Positions 35,170 through 49,000 of a stretch of DNA of 64,000 nucleotides are shown piece by piece. Source of the DNA: Antedon mediterranea (taxonomy: Eukaryota > Echinodermata > Crinoidea > Comatulida > Antedonidae); NCBI RefSeq assembly GCF_964355755.1, contig NC_092679.1:21545432-21609431 (forward strand), read 5' to 3'. The stretch's first letter is position 1. Each line of letters starts with the position of its first letter. The notes beneath the pieces were generated by a model. It was given only the letters and a program-made list of their open reading frames with translations, made no database searches and had not been told where the DNA came from. Position numbers and translations under genes: made by a program.

Positions 35170-38100
35170 TGGGGTAATGTTGGTAATTTCTTATATAATA
35201 TCTAACCTGGTATCCCAGGTAGGCCTACTTTGTAGGTATTTTTTACAAGCCAAGTCAAAAATTTCCCCAAGAACAACGTTTTCATTATATAAATTGTCTA
35301 ATAACAAATGTAATTTCATTTCAGAGGTTCCTTCGTAGAAAGATTTCCAATAATGTTCAAACCCGTTATTCATTAATTGTAATTTCATTGGGTAGAAGAT
35401 TTCTTCTCTTAAGTTACTAAATGTATTACATTCTAACATAAAGTGTGCGATAGTTTCAGTGTCATTATTGCAGAGTGCACACATACCCGTACTCGTCCTA
35501 CCTTCAAGGTTTAGAGAGTTCGATCTCGCCTTAAATTTCAAACAACTTCTTTTAAAGTCATTTTTGTAAAGAAGGTATGGTTCTAGTATCGGTTTATTCT
35601 TGTACAATATATATTGTGTCAGAGATGATTTTGATTGTGCTCTCTTCTGCCATTCGTTATTATCGATATCTTTGTTCTTGCATTTAAATTGAGTTAACCA
35701 ATTACCAGGTGATTCGTTGGTGAACATATCACCCATGTTACATTTATGTAAGGCTTCTTTAACTTGATTTAACCATCCCCATTTTAATTTATCTTCAAGA
35801 ATGTTTATGGCGTTAAAAATCACATTGGACCATCTGTCCTTCTCCATGTTTTTAGGCGGTTAAAATATTTAATCCGAGAGTAGTTTGAAGCGATTCTAGT
35901 GATTGCCAGCCCAAGTCACCATATAGAGCTGCCTCTTTGCAACGTTACGCGGAGCCTTAAGAATGGTTCTCGCCATTAAAAACTGCAGGTTTTCAACTTT
36001 TGCCATTGTTGTTTTCCCGTTACAGTACCAAACTGAGCATGCGTAATTAATGGTAGGGATTCCGATAGATTTCCATAATAGGTCCCCGTAATAAATTCTG
36101 TTAAAATCATCTTGTTCATTTATAATGGATTTAATATACGCAATGATGCGATTACCCTTCTTAATAACTTCGTCTATGTGAAGATTGTCCGACAACGTAC
36201 GAGAAATATATACTCCCAAGTATTTGTATTTATCAGTTTCTGTTATAGAATTGTTTCCTAACCTCCATTTTCTATATAAGTTGGTCCTTTATCCTGTGAT
36301 AAGGACATTTGATTTATCATAATTAAATGACATTTTCCATTCTTTAGCGAATTCTGTAGTAGTTTGTAAGAGCATTTTAAGTTCCTTCTCGTTTTCTCCT
36401 ATTAGCACGACGTCGTCGGCCCATAATAAACAATTAATTTTAGTGTTAAAGATGTTAACACCTAGATCTGAGTTGTTCGCATTATACGTAATTCATTGAT
36501 GTATATTGAGAAGAGTGTTGGCGATAATGAGCATCCCTGTTTAACACCTTCATCGATATCAAATATCGTACGTTGTCTCTAAATTAGCAAATTGGACCTT
36601 ACATTTAACATTCTCATATAAATTTTGTACGATATTAATTAGGTTACCTTTTATACCGATTCGGCATAATGCTTTTATTAGTCCTTCTCTCCAGACTGTA
36701 TCGAATGCTTTTCGGAAATCGAGAAAAGCCAAAAATGTCTTTTTACACTCGGCTTGTCGAGTAGCTATCAAGCTTTTAAGGGTGACGATATGGTCTTCAC
36801 ATCGTCTATCTTTACGGAAGCCCCCTTGTGCTTCGGTTAATACATTAAATCATACTCTTCAAGGAATTCTGATATTCTTCGAGAAATTATTCGACTATAG
36901 AGATCTTAGCAATGCATGCGTTTAAGGTAATTCCTCTATAGGCCTAGTTATCTAAATTTCGCCGGTCGCCTTTTTTAAATATAGGAACTATTGTGCCGTT
37001 GTTCCATTCCTGGTATACATTCGAGATGGGAGAGCCTTTTAAACAGTTTATACAGTACGTGTTGCAACTATTGTTTTGTTGTTTGTATTATCATTGCCCG
37101 GGCTTTTTTTTTTTTACATAGGGAGACTGCGTATTTTACATCTTCACATGAGAATTCGAGTTTATCCAGAGTAGCGGTTTGAACATTTATGCTGTAGCTG
37201 TCAGCTAAATTGTCATTAAATAGATCATTCTCTACATCTAAGTTTTTAGTCGCGTGGAAGCGACTCTATAGTTCACTATGTCGGTTGGTCGGTCTGTCTG
37301 TCTGTCTGTCTGTCTGTCGGTCTGTCTGTCGGTCTGTCTGTCGGTCTGTCTGTCTGTCTGTCGGTCCGGTATCACTATGCGTTTTATCGCTTTCTGACCT
37401 TATCTTGATATCAGTTTAATCTAGCTAGGTCAATTTTTCACAGTATATTCCTTATGGCCAGGAATCAATGTGGTTATGTTTTCACGGTGCGCAATACAAA
37501 ATTACGCGGTCTACGCACGATTTAACGAAATCACGTTTGTAATCATATCTTCACAACCATGAATCACAATTAAATAAAATTTGGTACTCATAAATTTCAG
37601 GGCATAAATCATCATATGGCAATACAATTACGTGCGTAGCGCATGTAACGCATGCGTACGCGCGCTTAACATTTTCAAAATTTATTTTCGATGAAATAAG
37701 AGTACATTTCAGGCAATTTTAAGCGTTTACAAAATTGCCATGAGTGCGCATATTTTTGCGCGCGCACTGCGCGTTAAATGTTATTGCGCACTCTTTTTGC
37801 CCGATTTCTGTTTTCTTGACTTACTTTTCAACTCGAAATTACGTTATACGAGCACGTCGAAAGTGACAGGCTACGCACGTGTAAATTTAAAAAAAATAAA
37901 TGTTTTTAAACATTTCAACATTTTTAAACATGTTCAGTAATTTCGGTCAGTATAGTTCACTATGTCGGTCAGTCGGTCTCTCTGTCTGTCTGTCTGTCGG
38001 TCTGTCTGTCGGTCTGTCTGTCGGTCCGGTATCACTATGCATTGTAGCACGCGACTTAATGGCTGTTGGCCTTGTTCTTACCTAAGGTATTAAAGTAATT

Positions 38101-38280
38101 GGTTAACGAGGACTTAATTATGGGTATACGTCTGATGTTACATTGTCCGTTCCCGGAATTATTATAGATGTAACATTGTTTGTTCGTTTATTTCCTTTTA
38201 AAACTGACCAGAAGTCTCTAGACTGAGGTCCGCCCTTTTCCATTATTTTTGAACATCTATCCATCCGGATTTGTATACGA
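35170..38280 (-). mobile_element. Degraded LINE, split by a TIR element
   Basis: Minus-strand pieces run 5' to 3' from right to left. RDFWSVLKGNK lies near 38200, an RT palm segment FLAFLDFRKAFDTVWREGL lies at 36559-36771, a thumb region GVYISRTLSDNLHIDEVIK at 35896-36219, and a C-terminal domain with a zinc-knuckle-like CALCNNDTETIAHFMLEC at 35191-35847. Frameshifts separate them. The element at 37243-38058 interrupts it. The copy is dead. Confidence 0.75.
37243..38058. mobile_element. Non-autonomous TIR element with TCTG microsatellites at both ends (~815 bp)
   Basis: The left edge TAGTCGCGTGG and right edge GCACGCGACTTA are inverted. Just inside lie CACTATGTCGGT with a (TCTG)n/(CGGT) array at 37280-37370 and a matching array at 37975-38030, followed by GGTATCACTATGC. 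LINE coding sequence continues on either side, so it inserted into the LINE. Confidence 0.65.
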
Positions 38281-38374
38281 AAAGATATTGAAACTTAAAT
38301 GACTTTATTTCTATTTTTTTCACTGTGCTCCACTGTCGCCAAATTGGATCCATTTGAGCACAGTATTAACATAC

Positions 38375-38606
38375 GAAAAGATGTATTGTCCCCCAAAAAC
38401 ATGTAAAATGAAGATTAATTGAATCAGACTTTGAATATGTTATTTTGTAGTTTTAATAAAATTAATCACTTCCATAGAAAATAATAATGAAAAATTCACT
38501 AAATACATTTTTGCAAAGTGGATAACTATTATGTTACATTAAAATGGCATATTTAACAAAAATTTTGTTAAGAATTATTTTTTTCAGGGGGACAATACAT
38601 CTTTAA
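38375..38606 (-). repeat. MITE family B copy, reverse orientation
   Basis: AAGATGTATTGTCCCCCAAA at the left and GGGGGACAATACATCTTTAA at the right, internally deleted. Confidence 0.8.
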
Positions 38607-38743
38607 TAAAGGCATAAATGGCGCTCCGTAGAGAAGTAGAGCGAGAATGCTCCCAGTCGTCAGCAGAATGACGCTCTCTGAATATAACCAAAGAACTTAT
38701 AACACAAGAATCTCCTGTTCGTCCGAAGCGCGTAACAATTTCG

Positions 38744-38762
38744 AAAGGCATTGTGGGATAGA
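38744..38762 (-). promoter_or_regulatory. ZNF143/SBS-like promoter motif
   Basis: GGCATTGTGGGATAG matches the right half of the ZNF143/THAP11 site common at animal promoters. It sits in a GC-richer island (38610-39060), so it may mark the CATSPERG 5' end or a divergent transcript. Confidence 0.35.
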
Positions 38763-38794
38763 ATAGAGCTATGGGTGGCGCCATTGTGAGCCAT

Positions 38795-39060
38795 GGAGTA
38801 GGGCGCCCGCATCAAATTAGAAAGTCAAAATCATAGAGGGGTTCTGCTAATGCTCTAGAGGGGGTATAGAGTAATTGACTGAGGAGTAGGGCGCCCGCAT
38901 CAAATTAGAAAGTCAAAATCATAGAGGGGTTCTGCTAATGCTCTAGGGGGGGTAGAGTAATTGACTGAGGAGTAGGGCGCCCGCATCAAATTAGAAAGTC
39001 AAAATCATAGAGGGGTTCTGCTAATGCTCTAGGGGGAGGGGGGGGGGGTAGAGTAATTGA
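38795..39060. repeat. Tandem repeat, three copies of an 86-88-bp unit
   Basis: Copies begin at 38795, 38883 and 38969, each with GAGTAGGGCGCCCGCATCAA. They differ mainly in the length of a G run near the end of the unit. Confidence 0.9.
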
Positions 39061-40006
39061 CTTCCTAGTTTGGAGGGGGCGCTGCTCCATGCTGTGAAAT
39101 GGCGTCGCCCAGTTTGACCTTTTAACCCTGTACTTCCGATACTGTGTTTTGAATGCAGTTGATATAACTCAAGAAGGGCAACGCAACTTATTTTAATTTA
39201 ATTCAACGTTGAATCAATCTATCTTTATGCAAGTTATCCAATATATAAATTTACCAATTTTGTTTGTGTGAATGCATTTGGTGGTTTATAATATGTTTAA
39301 TTAGTAGGCCAATATGCAAAAAGAAAGAGGGACAAGTCGCACCACCACTAGCTAGGCTATAAATAGGGGCCCTAGCTAGGCCTACTCCCCTACCTCCTAC
39401 CTAGGCCTAGGCCTACTTGTCATGTCAGTGTGTGTGTACTACTTTGAGGTGGCATTGAAAAGACTAGGCTAGGTCCAGGAGGCCTAGCCCTACTAGTAAC
39501 CGTGGCATCCTAGGCCTATTAGCCTACCTATCAATGGTGTCAGTCAAATAATCATTTTCTGGTTTTTTTATTCAGACAGCAATCGGCATAATTGATGATG
39601 GAGATGGTTGTCAACCGACTGCACACTTATCTTTTCGCACATTTTTTAACCATAACAGCACGATTGACTGTGACTACATTGCTTGCAGAATCACCTACTC
39701 CATCATGTCCCAGAGCCATAAAAAAATGCCAGGCATAGGCTAATTTCACTTCTGCGTTCTGTAGTAGTTCCCTATGCTATAATAGTAAGATAGAGCCCCC
39801 AAAATATTAGCATGCATGGCCGCAGTATCGACTGTCTGTATCAACTGTGCCACCAATCACAACCTCAACTCCGACTCCGCGTTTAGTTACAAGCCTATTA
39901 AAAATCCTTTATAAATATAGCCTTTCATTTATTACTGTCTATAATAGTTATCATAGTTTATATATTGAAACTTTAAATACTTTTTAACAGATCAAACGGC
40001 AATAAG

Positions 40007-43000
40007 ATGATTTGGTGGTGGTATATTCAAGTGTTCACACTGGTGGTAACCAACCTTTTGTGGGATCCTGTATGTGGACAGCCATGCTCCTGGTTGGTTG
40101 ATGTCACCACCTTTGAAGAGCCATTTAGGCAAACAACTTTTATACGCGATGACAAACAATTGGTGTCTTTAAAAGACTTTTTAGAAAATCAGTTTGAAGC
40201 TAAAAACATGCAGCCTTCAATTCAGGTAACAACAATTTAATTTATATATGGACTGTGGGGGAAGGTGGTGTTCCTCACCAATCTGCGGGTTGAGGCCACT
40301 AAAGCTATGTAAGGTCAATCATTGTACTGTGTTCATTCATATTGGTTGACAATTTGGGTTTATAAATTAAATATTTATTTATTTATTTGTTCTTTCTATA
40401 AACTGAAATACACTTTGAATACAAATGTACTGATTTCCAGAGTGGTTCAGTAAACCCATAAAAAAAATAAAATATTAAAACAAAAAAAAGAAAAGAGATA
40501 AAACTATTTACAATTGTGAAAGAAAAAATGTTTTCTATAGTGAAGATTTAAAAGTTGTCAAAGACATCATTTATTCTCAACAATCTTGTAAAAAATACTA
40601 GGCTAGCTCAGATATATTATTATACCTTGATGGTTATAATATTATAATAAAAATATAATAAAATATTCATTTTATATTCACGAAAATGCATTTTTCCATA
40701 TATATGACTGATCGTATGCTCAAGTATAAATCTGTGCCCCCTAATTGAGGCTATATTTGGACATTCGGAAAAATCCATTGCTCATGCAGTCAGTGTATAA
40801 TATCACCCCCTAAGTTTCCCAAATATCCATTGCTCATGCAGTCAGTGTATAATAGTACCCCCTAAGTTTCCCAAATTTCAAACCCAAGCCCCCTGGGACA
40901 TTGGTAATACACTTACTGTAATTTTATGATTTTTTCAACAGGAGCTGTACAAAGCATATCCATATTATATACGTGTACAAGTTCTCTGCGGACAAAATAT
41001 TTCAGTGTCTGAGGCAAGGACATTGGTACAGCAAGGGCTTATTCCTAAAGTAACTATTAGTTACGATTCAAATCATATTGACGGACATCAGTCAAGCGTA
41101 TTAAATAACATAGAATATGGAGCGTTAATTGATCTTGACTGTTTCGAGTTCGGAGAATGTGGTTTTGATATATGTCGACCATCTTGGATTGTTCCACTTC
41201 CATTTTTATATCATACAACAAAGATGCAAGTTAAAGTCGATTTACCTGGCTATAATGCCATCACTCCAAAAAGGTAAATTCCATATACTATAAGGCACTG
41301 TTTGTGCACTGAAGTCTTTCAAATCATACAATTGGTAAAAATGTATTTGTCAATATACTTGGCTCAATAAATACCAGTTCCCACTGAACATTTCAAAAGA
41401 AAGCTAGGCATTCATAATCAAAGTTCAATTTATGACATTTATGAAACTAATTTCAATATGAACACACATAAAACACACCTTGACGTTTGTACGTTCTTAC
41501 AGTACCTTCTATGCATGACTGCAGAATCTCTGCATTTAAATTTTGCTAGAGTTTATTCACTGGTAAAGGTTTGCTTCTCTTTAATCAAGCTACATCGTTG
41601 GCTATTTTTGAGATGAAATATAAACTTTCTTTTAATAATTTATACTGAGCAGTTTGGCCAAATGTCTATTTTATGCCATGTTATGTATGTGTATGTATAT
41701 CAATGTATATGTACAGTATGTATGTGTGGTTTATTTAACCTTTTTGCTTCTGTTTTGAACATCACCTGGTATTCTAGTTGTCCTGGCAGCGATATTTCTT
41801 TTCGTACATAAGTTGGGGACCCCTCGTGAAACGTCACAAAATACACATGAATATTCATTAGTCATATCCATAAGGTGTGACGTAAGAATTAAGCTAACTA
41901 CAATTCGCTAATGCAAACGATTTCTGTCGAGCCGTCTGTGTAGTCGAGTGGATAAGACTATGGACTTTACATGTCGATGTATGGGGTTCGATTCCCATGA
42001 GCTACTTCTTTTAATTTATAGTGACAGAGAGATTATTAACAGGGTTAGGTTTAGTTATATTTAGGAAGTAGTTCGGCTATCTTTCACATGGGGTCCCCAA
42101 CTTATGTACGAAAAAAAAAATTGCGTCCTGGCAATGGTATTGCGCGTCCAGTGTTAATCCTGTCATGATCTATTTGTCTATTTATTTATCTATTCTTTTT
42201 ACGGCATCTTAATAATGTAACTAGTTTGTAGTGGACCTCCTGTCACAAGCCCATTGGGGTTTGCCTGGAGGTCCCTTTCATCTTTAAAAATTTGTTTACT
42301 CCTTGTTTGTTTTGTGTTTTTTATGAGATGAATCAAGAGAAATTGTTTATATCTTTCGTTTGTTCCTATACAAAATAATTTTTATTGAAATTGTCATGCC
42401 ATTAACGAGTTTCTTTTTTACAGTTTGGTCGTCTATATCAATGGGTATTCACCTAACAACGAGGGCAGTCTTATTCATTTCTGTCATGATAACGCGACAG
42501 AAGATTTGCTTCAACAAATTAAAACAAGACAAGCTCATTATTCTATACAAACTGTGACTTTATCTACAGCCAGTTTGCTGATTGGTGGCTTTGAAAGTAC
42601 AAACCAGATAATTTTGACTGAAGATGCCTTTCAAACTTTGTCAACCATCGAGGTATAATAATATATCTGAGCTAGCCTAGTATTTATCAAGGTTGTTGAG
42701 TGCTTAAAGCTCTGCCTAAACTATCAAACTAGCTTAACAAAAACAGTGTGATATGGTAGTGATCAGTAGTGATATAACATCCCATATATGAGCACATTAC
42801 ATTTTTTTGTCACATGAAGTTTGATAGTGTAGACAGAAATTTTTGGCTTGTACCTTTAAAAAAAAAAATTGGTTTTGGTATTACTAAAAGATCATGTAGA
42901 GCCTAATTTTCACTGGATTTTTCATTTTTGATTGGTCTTAAAGGTCATTATCATCATCTTTCAAAATATATAGATTTAAATTCCTAACACTGAAAACAAT

Positions 43001-46000
43001 TGATACAAAAATTGTTTTTTAGATCCAGTTGGAATTAGAAGATTTTGTCTGCCCAGGCAACTCATCACATATCAAGGGCGCTGCGACAATACCTGATCGA
43101 CTCATATTTAACACCGCTGCCGGTATCGTTGAGATCTTTGGGAGTTACGAAGCTATGAAGGCAACAGAGTTGCCGACCAGTGAACTTAACCAGCCTGCTC
43201 GTTGTTATAGTAGGATGGTGGTCGTTGAGTATGCATTCAACAGCGTGAAGCACGTATTGGCTATTAGTGAAGAGAATCACGTGTATGATTCACCAATAAC
43301 ATTTGGTAAGTTCATATTCATGCATTATGGTTAATTAATGCTAGAAATATACTAATTAATAACATACACTAGATTGCTATTAAATGTTTTAATACAGTAA
43401 AACCTCCATTAAGAGGTCACCTTCATGACCAAACAAAGTGTCTGTTTATTAGTGGTATCCCCTGAATAGGGGTTGGCTGTGGTGCTACAACAATGTTGCC
43501 ACTTATTCATTACTACTACTTGTTCCTAGAATTAACACCAAATCTTATGGACAAAGGTCTTTTATGTTCTCTGCTGCTTCTCTCCCTCGTCATTTTACTA
43601 AATCAACTTCCATTGCTATTTTTTTTAAAGAACTTAAAACGCATCTTTTTAACATCCAATATAAGCACCTTTGATTTTTACTTCGGTTTAGTTGATTCTG
43701 GCGCTATACAAATAACTAAATCATAATTATTATTATTATTATTATTATTTCACGTAAGGGTGTCCCCTTAGTATTTTGTCCCTTTACTGTTTTTGTATGT
43801 TAATGGAAAAGACATAAAATACTAACTATATGATGATAGCGAAATTGATAAAATGAAAACAAATATTATACTTATTTCTATATTAGGCGAAGCATTACAT
43901 TTTGCAAGAGTTAATGACAGTCATGGACAGGACCCATGCCAACATTATGGAGGTAAATATTAAATATGATTGTGTACAGTATGTACTGTATGATTATGAT
44001 TATTTATAAATTTCTACATTTTTTTTAATGACATGATCATGATAAAGGATGCCCCTAATTAGTGATTCCATAAACGAAGCAAAGTATTAAATAGCAAATG
44101 TAATAATTTGTGTATTTTATGCATATTCCTAAGTACACTGTCACATATTACATTTTCTTTTACCCCAGCCTTATAAACTTTAAAATACTGTAATTCTTAT
44201 GATGATAGAATAGGAATAAAAACATTGATAATGCACCATATATGTAATTAATTAGTAAGGACTGTAATTAATACAAATGAAACATGTGACACACATGTGA
44301 TGCTATATCATTAAACTTTCTTTAAAACACTATATTTTAAAGGTTCAGACTGTTTGGTGATTTCAGTAGGCCTCTCAGGAATTGAAGATAATTTATACTT
44401 GTTTCTTATTCAATCATCTTCAAATTATTCTCTTATTCAAATGAAAGGTAAGTTATTTTTAGTTTTATGAGGATGATATACAAATACCTGTACCTAGTTT
44501 AATCCCATATGTTCCCTTGTCCCCCTGAAAAAAAATAAATAAGATTTCAATTTTTTTTAATATGCCATTTTAATGTCACATAATAGTTATTGACCAAATA
44601 CAAATACAAAAGTGAATAACATTAGTAAAACTGCAAAACATTATTAAAACTGCAAATATTCAAAGTCGGATTGTTTTTTAAAATGTTCATGCTTTTGTGG
44701 ACAATACATATTTTTAAGGCTAAATATGAAAAACAAGTCAACTCAAAATTGAAACTGGACTCTCTAAAAAAACACAATATTTTAAAAAATGTCTAAAATA
44801 ATTATTTGATTAGAATCAGTAAGACTATGCAACATAGATGCATGTTATGTAACATTATTTGTTGTTTAGTATAATTGTTATATGTCTAAAAGATATTTTC
44901 TATGTAATTTTTAGATTCAATAATGACGACAATCCCAATCTCGGAGAAAATTGCCGAATCACATGACTCAACCAATCTATATTTATGCGAATTAAGTTTA
45001 ACTACATATCAGTCTACACATATGTTTATATGGGGTAGTGTCATTTTGCATAGGTAAGTTATAAAGCTCTATCTACCCTATCAAACTAGTTTCACAAAAA
45101 AGTGTGAGTGCCCAAATATGGTAGTTATATGTTTAAATATGGTAGTGATATGACATCATCATGTCCATATATGGGCACATCACATTTTTTGTCACATAAA
45201 GTTTGATAGTGTAGACAAGGCTTAAATTTTTACTTGCATAAAATGTGCATACTGATATAGGCATTTGCATGCATCCTTGTTGTAAAAACACTTATATGCA
45301 AATATACATAATTAATATTCACATAAAATAATAATTTGCATATGTATGCATACTATGTATATTTTGTATATAAATCTGCATAATTTATTTTGTGTATAAA
45401 TCTGTATAATATATATATTTTGTACTTTGTAGTAATGATTTAGGTAGAACAATTAGACAGTTGAACCAGTATACATCCATTTCCAATATCACCTTATTTG
45501 TCAGTTCACCAAACACGCCCCATTTTGCAATCTTGAACCAACTAAATGAGGTAGCCAATAGCATAGGAAGTTTAAATTTAATTTTGTTACGGTTGAATGA
45601 CTCTCTCAAAACTGGATTTCTTGAAAACTGGTAACTTTTTTAAATAAAAAATATCTCGAACTTTTACTTTCGCGAAAATACAGTAGTTGTAGGGTGTCCA
45701 GCTTTGGGAGAGTTATTTTTAGTTTGATTTAAAATCCAAAAATGATAGTATTTTTTTTTTAATTATTTATTCTGTTAATTTTTTATAGCACACAATGTTG
45801 TTTCTGTAAAATAAAGATACTGTATAACTAACAAAGATATTCTAACAAGATTGTTTTAGTTGTTACCTTTTTACTTTTCCGAAAATACAGTAGTCGGCTT
45901 TGGGAAAGTTAATTTTAGTTTGCTTTAAAATCCAAAGTTATTTTGTTGTTTTTGTTTATTTTTTTTAGTGTTTTATACCACACAATGTTGTTGCTGTTTG

Positions 46001-49000
46001 GATAAAGATATAACTAACAAATATATTCTAACAAGATTGTTTGAATTATTAGTATATAATTAATATTTCAAATTTGTTTATTATTCATAATTAAACATTT
46101 ATATTTAATACGATTTAAGTTGTTCAGTAAATAAAAAACCTCATAATTTAATAGCATGGTGAATGTTGAATGATCGTTTAATCAACATTTTTAATCAAAC
46201 TTCAATGTATAACTGAGAATATAAAAAATTATTTATTTACGTTGTCTTGTATTTTTACCTTAGGTTTGGTATGGCCTTATTGGTGACAACGTCTCGCTTA
46301 TGAAGTTAAAACCCAGTTCTGGTTGGTCATTGGTTCACTCGTTAGCAAATAATTATCACAGCAAAGAATTATGGGATGTGTCATCCACGGTGTCAATATT
46401 TTACGATTCAGAGACTGTTTTACATGAAGTTAGTAGATTTTGTTTGTATAGAAATTTAAAAATGTATAATTTAGTAGTTTAAAATTTATTATAATGTATA
46501 GAGCTTAGCAACAACGTTGATAATGACCCCACTTATTTTTTGACGACAGTGAATTAAAATCGTGAAAAATACTCCTTTTTTTTAAAGTGGTCAAGTATAG
46601 GACTTTCTCGTAATGTTATAATATAGGAATTTTACTGATTTTCAATGATAATCAGTAAACCAGATATCTATTTGAAAATAAAATATTATTTTCATATGTC
46701 GAATGGATTGTTCTTTCTTTTTTGATGATTTTTTTTTTAGTGTGTCGTGCTAAATAGATCATTATATTCATTACAGTTAGTTTTATTTGAAAACAATGGA
46801 GTGCTGTATTTAGAGTCACATGTTATACCAATTGGCCGGATACTCCAACATCACGAATTCCTAGAAAACCTGCAACTTTTTCCTGTTGACAGGTAACTAT
46901 CCCAGTTTTCCCAATTCAATCTGCTACACTACTAAGTAATAACATGTTTAACTCTCTGGCAAACATGTATTTATCTATCTGTTGCATTTTTCTATAAATT
47001 ACAGGTCTAAACCAACACCGATAGTTTATCAGAGTCGGTGCCCATTCACAGAGCTTTCGTTCGTGTATCACAACAGAGCTAAGTACGAGAGGCTGGAATG
47101 GTTCCAATTCAATGCACCGCATCTGGCGTGGCAAAGTCAAATTCACACGGCAGATTCGGTAAAGGTTTATCAAGGCATCGTGCAGCAGATGACCTTGCAG
47201 AATGAACAAAACTTACTACAGGTTTGTACGTATAATAAATGAAATTAGGTGATGTGCCCAAATATGGTAGTGATATGACATCATCACATTTTTTTGTCAC
47301 ATAAAGTTTGATAGTGTAGACAGAGCTTAATAATGTGCAACTACCTATTCAACAATAGTTACACATAAAATTTCCCACAATAAGTATGCAATGAGATTTC
47401 GATCGAACATAATAAGTGTTGTCTATCTCAATCATATTTCAGCCTTACTCGCATACTGACCCATTTGCCAAATGGTTGTCAAGACGACAAGACAACACGC
47501 TTTATAATGACTACATGTTTCGTAATAAACTCCTTACCTATGGAGTTCATGTGTCCCCAACGGAGTATAAAAAGCTGTACGATCAAGACGATATAATGAG
47601 CGACCAGCTACCCAGGAGAATATTTCTTGATTTATTTGATTCTTATACATTCTCTTTGGTACTGGCTATTGACAAGTCTGGTAAATTTATATTTCATTTA
47701 TATTTACTTTATTTTCTTAATTAGTAATTGAAAAATATTGATTGATTAATAACATGATCAAAGTTTACTTGTTCATTCAGAGTCATATAGCATCTTTTAT
47801 CCAGCTGCTATTCAGGCACTGAATGCTTGTCAGTATACCGTATGAGAGTGATATGACACTTCTTAATTGTTTTTGTTAGTTTTTCATTTATCTGTTTTTG
47901 TATATCTCAGAGCAAACATAATTTCTATGTATATTTTATATGCAAATGACAATAAATGGACGTAATTTTCCACTGATGAATGAATTAATGTTAGCAAAAT
48001 GTACATTATTTTTTTATGCAATTTTAAAATGTATTTTTCTTTTTATGGACAATAAAATAATATAGCGGATGGAAAATTGATTAATCCAATACTATAAATT
48101 ATGTTTTCTTACTAGACGTGATATGGTAAAATATTACTGATATTATTACTATTTTGTCAAAATATATAAATATATATTTGCAGAGTTGACAGTGTTTCGT
48201 AATTTAGAGAATCTACGCGTCTCAGTCTCCTTGTCAAATTACTCGCTTGTACATGTTCACACAGACAGACAGACATCTTATGTTAATAACACAGTGACAT
48301 ATGAGGTAAGGATCCAGTGGTCTTTAACATCCATTGTATGTACATAACAGCTTTACATCCCAACTGAAGTATGAGGTAATGAGAATTAAGCCCCTTCCTT
48401 AAAGCTGATTTTCCACTAGGCGAATTTGTTCAGCCAAATCATGCATACATATTCATGTTTCAATCTTCCAAATCCCTCTCTACGATAAATTGTAGTTACT
48501 CAAGTTTTTCACATCAGCATTCATGAGCATTCATGCATACACGATGAACATGAAAATCGCAGCTATTTGCTCTTTGTAGTGGAAAGGGTAGCACAATTTT
48601 TTTTCTCTGTGAAACAATGGATTCGTGCAAACAAATTTGTCTATTATAAATTCGGCTTTACGAATACAATCAATATGGCACAGAAAAATTCTTGAACCGA
48701 TGTCTCTGAAATGATAGTCTGTTCCCTTACCATTACGCAGTATATAGTTATAGAGTACTATGTATTTCTAGATAACACTGATGGACCAGGGTCAGATACA
48801 GCATCAGGAAGCACCAGGACAACATCACCATCCTGTGACTATGCTGCTCCAAGTCTGGAATAGCAACTTCAAATGTGTGAATCCATACACTGTTGATAAT
48901 GATGCCCCACAGGTATCGTATCTAAAGCTCTGTCTACACTATCAAACTTTATTTATGTGACAACAAAATTTGATGTATCAATATATGGACATGATGATGT

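Larger units (their letters stand above)
32752..35170. other. Region upstream of AHSA1
   Basis: The AHSA1 promoter must be near 32760-33000; I see no unambiguous element apart from CCCAAAATGCATC near 32939. The rest holds a small hairpin repeat (33039-33083), a Penelope-type end (about 33170-33250), two tRNA-derived units (33655-33722 and 33816-34075) and AT-rich filler. Confidence 0.5.
38281..40006. other. Region upstream of CATSPERG
   Basis: It holds the second small hairpin (38321-38364), a reverse family B MITE (38375-38606), a ZNF143-like motif, a three-copy 86-88-bp tandem repeat (38795-39060) and then GGCCTA-rich sequence. An AG acceptor at about 39990 just before the CATSPERG ATG implies at least one non-coding 5' exon in this stretch. 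Confidence 0.5.

Noticed and set aside
37290-37370. CTGT/CGGT repeats considered as a CRISPR-like array
   Set aside because: Simple tetranucleotide microsatellite in eukaryotic DNA, no spacers.
45240-45430. Possible regulatory TATGCA clusters (octamer-like) in CATSPERG intron 7
   Set aside because: Looks like an irregular AT/GCAT simple repeat; no evidence of function.
46916-47300. Minus-strand frames over CATSPERG exon 11
   Set aside because: Shadow frames opposite a well-supported coding exon.
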